From Sphaerolaimus hirsutus (lineage: Eukaryota > Nematoda > Chromadorea > Monhysterida > Sphaerolaimidae), in assembly GCA_964036195.1 (NCBI GenBank), contig OZ038458.1:18117832-18181831 (forward strand): 64,000 nt of DNA. Direction: 5' to 3'. The translations under genes and the position numbers were made by a program. Below are positions 1 to 9,900 of this stretch, piece by piece (position 1 is the stretch's first letter; the number at the start of each line of letters is the position of its first letter). Under the pieces are notes generated by a model. That model ran no database searches. It was not told the DNA's origin and was given only the letters and a program-made list of their open reading frames with translations.

Positions 1-1060
1 AGTTTATGTAGCCATTATATGCATAGAATTGGGATGTAAAATTATTTCTAAATAACTCGTTGTTTATCTGCCTTTGGGTTTTTTACATACGATTTATCAA
101 AGACAGTTGCCCAAATACATTCATAAGTGCATAGACTATCACAGATGCTTTTATCGAAATCTGATTTTACATAATCACATATTTACTTTTTGTTGTCACA
201 GATCTATTATTAAATTTTTATCATATTTATAAGCACAAACATTTTTGGGCGTTTTGATTGAACTTTTTACTAAAAATGTACTGTAAATGTGTGAATATAA
301 AGTATAGCTTTATATATTTCTATTTTTACAAAAATACAAATTAATTTTTTATTATTTACGCGCAATTAAAATACATTAGTATGCACTGTAGTGTTGGTGT
401 GCTGCATAGTTTCCTATTTACGTTTTCGGGAAATATGGCAAATGTAAATTGTATTAGTTGTGGTTGTAGTAGCTTCACTTTATTAAAGTGTTCTATTATA
501 TTTTCACTATTTTTGTCCGAAAAATGTTCGCGGCGCTATAACTGGAGAAGCATCCAATCTACAGAGATATAACTTGAATCACTGTTTTGTTTATGTCGCG
601 CTCGGTGACCGCGCGGCACCATGGCGCTAGCGTCAAAACAGCGCCAGTGTTAGGCACTTTATGGTGCTCGGTGCCAGTACAACCAATATCGTTCGCTGCC
701 GCCGGCACAGACTTGTGCAGCCTGAACATCTCTGCGACATTAGATTACCTACTTTAATATTTTTATTAAATACTGAGAAACTTTTGTGTGGCATGTGGGT
801 TTTATTCCCAGATAGGCATTCCGTAGATTACGCAGTTTTCTGATGAAATAAATTAGATCTTTACACTATTGATTGGATGGAAAAAATAAAAATGTACGAC
901 ACCCTTCGCTAAATGTATTTACAAAGATAAACTGACCAAAATTAGCATCACTTTCTGCTACCCGCTCAATTTAGCTGGGCTATCATGTTATCAAAATATC
1001 TACACTGACATTTTATACGTCTAAAACATTTTCATCACTTTTTTGGCACGGCGCCTAGCC
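1..1060. other. AT-rich upstream region, no gene seen
   Basis: This stretch upstream of CCDC25 is AT-rich. Short open frames in it have no recognisable protein similarity and no splice-site support. A small GC-rich patch near 600-660 could belong to a promoter, but nothing specific can be claimed. Confidence 0.5.
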
Positions 1061-3585
1061 ATGGTATTCTACTTTACCTCTGACGCTATTTCACCCCCTG
1101 CGGTAGTTTACATGGGCGCAGACAAGGTGGAAAATGAAGAATTAATTCGTTGGGGCTGGCCTGAAGATGTGTGGTTTCATGTTGATAAATTGTTTGTTGT
1201 AGACTTGGCAGGTGTTTGGTGCTTGGGGGTGACGCCTAGCGCTTATTTATAGATATTTTCATATGTAGGTAGCCTCCTATGTCCACGGAACTTCTTCAGG
1301 AATGCAAATCTAAGAAAGAGCGATTTTGATCGGATTTCGTTTTATTGCCCATTTAGTTTATTTTAAGTTTAAGTATCCCTGATTTTGAAAATTTGACAAG
1401 TTCTTAATAAATATATTTCCGGTTAGATATAGGTGCCAACCACGAAAACGACAAATAAAACTGATGCAAACGCAGTGATGTACAATGCTTTACATGGGCA
1501 AAACACGAAATCACAACAGTCAAACTGCACTAAGTTACTTATGCCTCTCATAGAACGATAAATAATGATTAAATGCTGAACTACACGCAAAGGATCGAAA
1601 ACATCAACTTCTCCGTATGATTTTGCGCATATGAGTGCCCGAACGCCAAAAATACGCTCATTACCCCAACGCCACTATAATAGCCCCCCAAACAAAACGG
1701 GATGCCCCCCCCCCCAATTGCCAAGTTCGGTCGTCGGCGCACGTGTACTTGAGGTTGCCCAAGGACGCCACATTGGACGACGTCCCGTCGCAGTTGATCG
1801 ACGAATTGGCTCAATTGGTGAAAGCCAATTCCATCCAGGGTAATAAGATGAACAATGTAGATGTGGTATATACGATGTGGTCCAATTTGAAGAAAACTGG
1901 TGATATGGAAGTCGGGCAGGTGGGTGGATTTTGGGGGGTTGCAAAAGAATTTTTCTTTGTGGTACCTAGTGCTTTTGATTCGGGTTGACTTTAAAATGGG
2001 ATGTAAAATTTTGTGGTACTAACTTAACTGGGCCGTGATATACCATTTTTCTTGCAAATACCTCGTCAAAATGGTCACTGAATTTATTAGCCCCCCTCGA
2101 AGTACCCCCCCCCAAAGGCATTTATACATGTGATGATTGTAGCAAAAAAAACATTTTTCTACGTCTGCGCACATTACAAACAACAAATTAGTACTGGGAG
2201 CTCAAAAATTTTCTGGCGAAAAAAAGTCTCCCCCCTCGAAGTACCCCCCACCCTCGAAGTGCCCCCCACCCTCGTTTAACCCCCCTTCAAAATTCTCATT
2301 CTGAAACTATCACCCCGGGGGGTATTTCGAAGAAATAAGTATTCTGATTCATGATCGAATCGAGCGCCACAAAAATAAACTTTTTTCATGAATTAAGTCA
2401 TGTGGAAAGTCACTGAAATGCCCATAGTGAGAGCGATGAAATGTGTCGAGAAAAATGTATTCGAACTATTCAGATGGGATATGGTAATTCTCGTTTGTCT
2501 GTGGTCAGTCGAGAATCGTCGCAAAATACCACTTGCGAATACTCAAATAATATTACCCTTCCCAGGTCGGTTTCCACAAGAATAAAGAAGTACGCAAGGT
2601 GCACGTGGAGAAGCGAATCAACGAGATCATAAACCGATTGGAAAAGACGCGTCGATGCGTCGAACAGCCCGACTTGCGCGCCGAACGCGAACAGCGAGAT
2701 GCCAATGAACGCGCTGCGCAGCGGGCCAGTCAGAAAGAAGCTGAGAGAATAAGACGGTTGGTTTGGGGGTTGGGCTCAGACTCGAGGCGCAAAATTGTAC
2801 CAAAACACGACTCTACTCGACTCAACGGGACAAAATATGGCTATGAATTGTGGTTTTTTGAGAGTTGAGCTTGAGACTACTTTTTTCTGGCCGTTTTTAT
2901 CTATCAGTTGCGGATTTCTAAAACCCCACATCGGATCTACCGTATTTCCTCGAAATACCCCCCCGGGGGTGATTGTTTCATAGTGCTCCCGAGAGGGGGG
3001 GGGGGTATTTCGAGGGGGGGTTATCATTTCGCACAAAATTTTGCTGGAAAACCTATAAAATTTGCTGAAATTTAGCTGGAAGTGGAAAAAATTTGCAGAA
3101 ATTTTGCTGCAAACAGAAAAACATTTACCTAATTGACAATCTGCATGAATGTTTACCAGTTTGGCTGGAACAGAAAACAGTTAGTTGAGATAGAAAACGT
3201 AAAATGAGGCAGAAAAATGGAATATTGAGGTGGAAAACGGAAAAAGGCGGAAAAACTGGAAATTTAGCCGGAAAATGGAAAATGAGCCGGAAAAATGGAA
3301 ACGGAAAAAAAGGGCCTGAAAACGGAACGGAAAACGGAGACAAAAATTTCAGCAGCCGGAAAACGGAATGGAAAACGGTAAAAAATTTGCCTGCGGAAAC
3401 GGAAATTTGACACCCCGCCACCCACCAATCACAACCAAAAACCCGCAATCAGGAAACAAGAGGATGAGGAGTCTAGACGCAAGGAGGAGGAGCGTCGCAT
3501 GCGCAGCTACGACGGCGTTTTCGACGAGCGCAAAATGGTCTCGAATAAAGACGCGGCCGCTTGCGACAGCGACGAGTTTATGTGA
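1061..3585 (+). CDS. CCDC25: CCDC25 (NFACT-R domain coiled-coil protein), 4 exons
   Basis: Exons: 1061-1211, 1726-1919, 2566-2756, 3453-3585; phases are consistent and total 222 aa (human CCDC25 is 208). The start is ATG 1061 in a good context (gccATGg). The protein begins [11 protein letters not shown], continues through the NFACT-R (DUF814) signature [12 protein letters not shown], then [20 protein letters not shown] and [15 protein letters not shown]. It ends in a charged helix ([16 protein letters not shown] and following) and the conserved C-terminus DSDEFM before TGA. All of this matches CCDC25 in order. In vertebrates the protein is a membrane-associated NFACT-R protein reported as a DNA sensor for neutrophil extracellular traps; that role need not hold here. 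The first exon junction is odd: the only consistent splice adds eight residues (FVVDLAVR) between DKL and SSAHVYL. Confidence 0.9.
2938..3415. repeat. CCDC25 intron 3 repeats: mariner-like MITE fragment plus GGAAAACGG tract
   Basis: From 2938 the intron holds a broken copy of the CCGTATTTCCTCGAAATA MITE, with long C and G runs. It is followed by about 370 bases of degenerate tandem GGAAAACGGAAA-like sequence. The tract reads open on both strands but only encodes low-complexity peptide, so it is not coding. Confidence 0.6.
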
Positions 3586-4956
3586 TTTCCAAAACCCGGT
3601 GCGCATGTAGACCCGGTGCTCGGTCCAGGGACATACATTTACAGGATTTTTGAGCGGGGGCTGTTTGTTGGGCTCAGCCCCCCCCCCCCGCCTAAAATTT
3701 TACTTACATGGTGACGGAATGGCGTCATAACACTGGCGCCATTGTCATTGGCGCCAAAAGTCGCTGATCTGTATGAATACATACATATTTACACATAGAG
3801 CGACTGGCACGCCATTCGGTGTATTTTGTAGAGAATGGACAGGACGGGGACGGATTTGTAAAATATCAGTGGTGGAAAAAGCGGGATATTTAGCCTATAT
3901 GTGCACCGGGTTCGCATGCGCACCGGCACAGACCCTATTGAATCTGTTCGCTGCCCTGTGGGCAGTGCTATTTTACTCATTACGTTTTCCCAGTGGTTGT
4001 TATCAAAACATGTGGTTTGTGACGTTATTCCACAATTTTTTACCGTATTTTGTTTGAATGAAAGAGTATTCTTGATTCAATGTCAGATCACTGGATTTTT
4101 CACAGTTAAACTTCTCAGTGGAAAAAACAGCAACGACAGAACCAGTGATATTCAAAATTGTGTATATCCCCGAAGTAGACCGCAGGGGAGTTTTTATATC
4201 TTCAGAAGTTTTTGAGGGGATTTATTCAAGGGGAGGAGTTATTTTTTCTTTGGAACTTTGATTTTATTCATTGTATGAATGCATGCATCAACTCATGTAA
4301 TCCAGGTATTTAACAAACGAAACAAGCTATTCCTGCTAAAATTTGTGTTTATCGGCATCCGAATCGTTCAAATAAGCATCCCAATAACCCCCCCCCCCCC
4401 CCGGCGAGCCCTGCGAAGATACTCTGAGTGCATGACGGCACAGCGATAATTGAAGGGTCAATTTGTTCCAACTCCTGGCTGGAATCGCCACAAGCGGTGC
4501 CGCGCGTTGGCGTGTTGGCACTACACATTTTTTTTACAGATATATACCATGGACCGCATATAATTTGACCGCGTCCGGATTTATGCCTCGCGTTTGGAAG
4601 TTTGCCAGCGTAGCCGACGTAAAATGTACTGTCGAGAGTAACGACAAACATCGCTGTTGTTGTTGTTGTTAAAACAAAAACACAATGGTCAAAATCAACA
4701 CATTTTTTCGTTTATTTGCAGTTTTTTCATTTGCTAGTCATTGTTGGCGCACTGCCAGTAAGCCGCGCTCGCAACGTTTAAAGTCAACGGAGAATAAACG
4801 AGTGGCTGAATCATTGGGCAAATTTACCCGCGGTATTTTAACAACGAATTGTCGCCAGTCGTCAGATGATTGACCTCAATACAACATCACTCCACTGATA
4901 AATTAAAAGCCGCAGAACCTACATTCGTGTGAGATACGTTAGTGCACAAAAGTAGG
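3586..4956. other. intergenic region 3' of CCDC25, no gene seen
   Basis: The stretch holds C homopolymers near 3680 and 4388-4402 and a GGCGCC-rich patch near 3733-3762. A short segment near 3895-3945 (GTGCACCGGGTT, ATGCGCAC, ACAGACCCT) recurs at 61090-61130. Open frames lack similarity to known proteins. Confidence 0.5.
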
Positions 4957-4958
4957 TA

Positions 4959-5214
4959 CCGTATTTCCTCGAAATATCCCCGCCAAAATGGCCACTATGA
5001 ATTTATAACCTCCCTCGAAATACCCCCCCCCCCCCCAAAGTGAGTGTACAGAGAACGTAAATGTCAAGAGCTGCGGTTCAACGAGAGTTCAACAAAGTTT
5101 CTGGCGATATAATACCCCCCACCCTAGAAATACCCCTCCCCCCTCGTTCAACCCTCCCACAAAATTTTCACTCGGGAAAAATAACCCCCCTGGGGGTATT
5201 TCGAGGAAATACGG
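4959..5214. mobile_element. Tc1/mariner-like MITE with TA target duplication
   Basis: A 256-bp element has terminal inverted repeats beginning CCGTATTTCCTCGAAATA, flanked by TA on both sides (4957-4958 and 5215-5216). It has C/G runs just inside each end and no coding capacity. TA duplication suggests Tc1/mariner mobilisation. Fragments of the same family occur near 2938, 16818, 36170, 36456, 37900, 38748, 41758, 50709, 51600, 52345, 53030, 53505, 53930 and 54815. Confidence 0.75.
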
Positions 5215-5431
5215 TAATCAGGTATTCATTCAGCACGTATACATTTACAAGAGAAATGTTTAGAAAAATGTACATCAAATACGTTACATCTACTTAACAA
5301 GCTGATATGATAAGGATTCTCCTAGATGCAGTTCACTCATGTTTAATAAAGGTAGGTAAATAAATACAAGAATATGTCAATATAGGTCATCCTGGTGCTG
5401 CAAGGGACAAACGAATTTAGTCAGACTTGAC

Positions 5432-6501
5432 CAGGGTTGGCAAAATCTCAGAAAAAAATAAAAATAAAATAAAAATAAAATGGAATATTCAAGAATAAAA
5501 TAAAATAAAATAAAATGGAAAATTGAAGAATAAAAATAAAAATTGTATAAAAATTCGAATTTTTGTAAAATTTTTGTAAAATTGTATAAAAATTCGTATT
5601 TTTGTAAAATTGTATAAAAATTCATATTTTTTGTAAAATTTTGTCTCATTGCTTGAGTCTCTACCTGTTTTTTTCATGGATCTGGGGGCAGTCCCAAGCA
5701 TTGTAAAGTGTCAAATCTCATGTAAAATGTCATGCAGAGTGTCAATTGTCATGACAAATGTAAAGTAAAGTGTAAATTGTCATGACATGTAAAAATTAAA
5801 GTATCAATTGTCAAGCAAATTGTGTTCAAATCTCATGTTTTATTTCAAAATCTTATGTTTTGTATCCAAATTATGTTGTTGTTGACTCCAAGCTTATGTG
5901 AACATTTGGATACAAAAACATAAGATTTGGATATAAAACATACTATGGATACAAAAACAGAAGATTTTGATACACAATTTACACTTTGCATGACATTTGT
6001 AATGACAATTGCCACTGTGCTTGAAATTTTACATGACACTTGACATTTTGCATGACAATTGATACTTTACTTTACATTTGTCATGACAATTGACACTTTA
6101 CATGACATTTTACAAATGTGCCAAGCACACTCCAGTAGTCCTTCTACTGAAAATGCAAACCATTCTTATCAATAATTGTAACTTTACACTTGCAGCTAGC
6201 TAACAATACATACTGCATGCAACTTTTGAAAAGAAAGGGAAAAAAATTTTCACAGGTTTTTCATGTATAGGTCTAATTATAACATTTTTCTGGCCTTGCA
6301 TGCATGTTTCTGATTTTTTGTAAAATTTTTGTACAATTTTTGTAAAATTTTTGTAAAATGTGTCATTTTATTTTATTAATGACTTTTGGGAATAAAATAA
6401 AATAAAATAAAATGAAACAAGAATAAAATAAAAATAAAATAAAATTTTTATACAATTTTTATACAATTTTACTAAAATGAATTTTTATAAAACCAACCCT
6501 G
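5432..6501. mobile_element. hAT-like non-autonomous element, CAGGGTTGG termini with AAAATAAAAT tracts
   Basis: The inverted termini CAGGGTTGG...CCAACCCTG are flanked by an exact 8-bp duplication GACTTGAC (5424-5431 and 6502-6509), as expected for hAT transposition. Both subterminal regions are AAAATAAAAT-type simple repeats and poly-T/A with TTTTTGTAAAATT motifs. A copy of the TGTAAARTG MITE is nested inside. No transposase reading frame is present. Confidence 0.85.
5683..6134. mobile_element. TGTAAARTG palindromic MITE nested in hAT-like element
   Basis: The left end carries GGGGGCAGTCCCAAG followed by TGTAAAGTG. The interior is built from TGTCATG / CATGACA iterations, and the right end is the inverse (ACAAATGTGCCAAGC). 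It sits inside the hAT-like element spanning 5432-6501, so it is the younger of the two insertions. Confidence 0.65.
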
Positions 6502-6903
6502 GACTTGACACAATTTTTGGGATTGATGTCAAGTGGTGTGAAGCGGAATTATTTGTTGTCAAGTAAAAAATTCTTCTTTTCAATCATTTTATCGTAAATT
6601 GACGAAATGTTTAGATAAGAGTGAAAATTGGCAAAACAAAAACAAAAGATTTAAAAAGTTTCTTTTGGGTTAGGAAAATTGGGGCTGGTTTAGATCAATA
6701 GAAAAATGGTCAGTTATATGGATAAATATAATACCAAACAATAACGAAAAATCATTCCGCTCCACACAACTCGACAGAAAGTGGAAAACTCAAAAAGCAC
6801 GCCTTTGTGCCGCTGCCACAAAAGTGCACCAAATCACTAATTGTAGTGATGTGTAAATGATATATTTATTTACAGTATTTTTAAATTCTAAACCGTGATC
6901 GAC

Positions 6904-9900
6904 ATGGAGCAGAATGGGCCATCAGATTTGGAAGACGATTTTCCAAAACCCGGTGATTTGCCCGTTTGAAAATGTCCAATAGATTTCCAAGTGTTTTCTT
7001 GTAGCGGCGAAACAAGTACAATTTTTGTTTGCCATCGTTATGTGCCAGCCGCCCGGCAGCATAGTTGTTGAAACGTATTTACGTTTAGTCGATAAATACG
7101 TACCTATACTCGAGTATTGCGTAAATACGTCTACGTTTCCTCACGTAAAAATCCCGGTACTGACTATAGATACGTCTTAACAGGTAGATACAAAATCAAA
7201 CACAATTTTTAAGTTTCCCCTGAGTAAAAATACTGGTATTTATGTTTACTCGCTTTTTCCGCAGCGTAAAAGTATAAAAAATCTTTACGTTTTCTGTACT
7301 CAGGGGTGAGTAAAAATCAAATACTTTACGTTTACTTTGAAGAACGTGCAGTACTTAAATCAACTCTGCCCCGCAGCGCGCGCCCTGAGCCTGTCGGAGA
7401 GGTCGCGGCTGTGCTGCAGCACCCGGCTCGTCTTCGCCATCCTGGTGTTCCTGGGCATGGTCAACCTGTACATGCAGCGCACCGACATGAGCGTCGCCGT
7501 GGTCTGCATGCTCAACCGCACCGCCGTCGATCAGGTGAAAGTGCCGCAAGTTGTTAAGTGTGAATGAAGTAGAGTGTTAAATGTCAAGTATCATGTGTTA
7601 AATGTCAAGTAAAAAGCGACACGAATTTGTCAAATGCCATGCAATATGTCAGAAGTTCAGTAATAAAATTTAATTTCACATTTGACACTTTTTCTGAGTA
7701 AAGTTTACTTTCCACTTTACAGAGTGCTGGACGGTAGTGCACGCAGGTGCTTGTTGAGTTGAATTTGTATGTAAGGTGCCTGAGGCGCGAGTAAACGTGT
7801 GAAATTGCGTTTGCTGTGCGCCTTACGTGCCCCTTGCTTTCAAAGGTTATTCGGTACAGGTTTAAAATTTAGTCGACCCAATTAGTTAAATTGGCCATTC
7901 AAATAGGCTCTAATAGGTCTGCTGCCCTGGTCATAATAAAAAATTTGGTCAACTCATAAATCAGCTTTGAACTCATTTGAGTTTACCATTGAGGTGTCCG
8001 TCGACCACCGTTAACGGATATAAAAATAAATGAATAAATTCGAATGCGTTCAAAGTAGATTAATGAGTCACTAAATTTTCTAAATTTCGGGCAAAAAAAT
8101 GTAAATCGCGCGTCCAACAAATTGTTTCACAGATAGATTCCGCGGCGGGGACAAAACCAGGTGTTAGTAATCCGCAGTGCATGGCGAATAGCAGCGGCAG
8201 CGCCGAATCCAAAGGGGTGCGTTGCGTCAACTTTGGTAGACGATAGTCGCGGTCGCTAGTGATAGAAATTAAGCCGTCAGCGCCGTTTAACAAAGTCCAT
8301 TTAGAAAATGAAACTGGAAATCAGTCAGGCACAAAATACAACAGCGATGGGTGTACATTCATTTGAACAACCCCCCCCGCGCAGGTGGACGGCGACTTTG
8401 TGTGGTCCAAGGGCGAGCAGGGCCTCATTCTGGGCGCATTCTTTTGGGGCTACATCGTGACGCAGCTACCTGGCGGTCGGTGGAGTGTCATGTTGACATG
8501 CTACATAAAATTACAACATAAAACAACGTTTATCAATTTTGATTGTAACAATTGCCAGCGCCACACATACTGAATGTCATAATAGTCGTGCACCTAATAC
8601 TACTCATGTGGAAATTCGACGTCGAGCCCCTGATTCAATCCTAGACCGGACCGGGTCGATTCCTTACCTAGACAAGAGTAATCGCTGAAATTGTGCCATC
8701 TGAAAATTAACATCGCCATCATGGGCAGCGGCATGTAAAATAAATCTATCGAAAATAAAATGGCGGACGCCAAGCGGCACCACTCACCCACTAAATTCAA
8801 ATCCATCAATCTTAATCCGTCCATCAATCAATCATACTAATGTAAGAGTGCAAAATTTGCGCTATCACAGGCGGAAATCGAACCCGCGCCTCTCGTATAC
8901 AACACGACGACAACACCCAACTCTAACCAATCAACTAAGTAAATCCCATCAAAAAACCCAACCGCACAACCATCCAGTTCCAACCCCCCCCCCCCCCCCC
9001 CCCCCCAAAAAAAAGGCGTGCTAGCGGAGCGGTACGGCGGCGCGCCGGTGTGCCTGGCGGCGATGCTGCTGTCGGCGGTGGGCACCATCTTGTCGCCGTT
9101 CGCCGCGCAGCTGCACGTGGTCGCCTTGATCGCTGCGAGGGTTGTCGTGGGGCTTGGAGGGGTCAGTTTTTTTGGGGTGGTGAGGGTTGAGTAAATACAT
9201 GGACAGATATTACCGGCAAAAGGCGTGAAAAGTGCACACTGCACATTCATTTATTAACGGTGGCGCGGCGCGTATTGACCGCGTATTGAACGATACCTTA
9301 TAAAACATCATACCTGGTATTCACACCGTATAACACAGCGTGGCGTCTGTTTACGAAGACTAGGCAACAGCCGGCTGAAATAGGTACCTCGCGACAAAAA
9401 CACAAAATACCTACCTTCCATAAATCCTCAAAATTAAACCACCAAGAATGGCTTCACAAAGGAATTTTCGAGGTAAATAAATATTCAAAAATAAATATAT
9501 CATGACGTCACCGCAGGGCGCTGTGTTCCCAGCGCTGCATGCCGCGTGGTCGCACTGGGCGCCGCCGCTCGAGCGCAGCATGCTGGTGACACTTCCAGAT
9601 CCAGTAAAATGACCTGTAAAATGTAAAATTTCATGCAAACTCTCAAAAGTCATGTAAAATGCCCTGGAAAATGGCAAACGTACGTTTGTCATTTTACTGG
9701 ACATTTTACATGACTTTTAACACTTTGCATGACATTTGACATTTTACATGGCATTTTACAGGGTCTGTGAGTGCCCCCCAGGTGGCCGGCTCGTACGCGG
9801 GAACGCAGATCGGCAACGTGATAGTGCTGCCCTTGTCGGGCTATCTGTGCTCCAATCTAGGCTATGAATCCATTTTCTACGTCATGGCTGCACTGGGATT

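Noticed and set aside
8866-8945. A functional tRNA gene
   Set aside because: A- and B-box words are present but no clean acceptor or anticodon stem can be drawn; a SINE or relic is safer.
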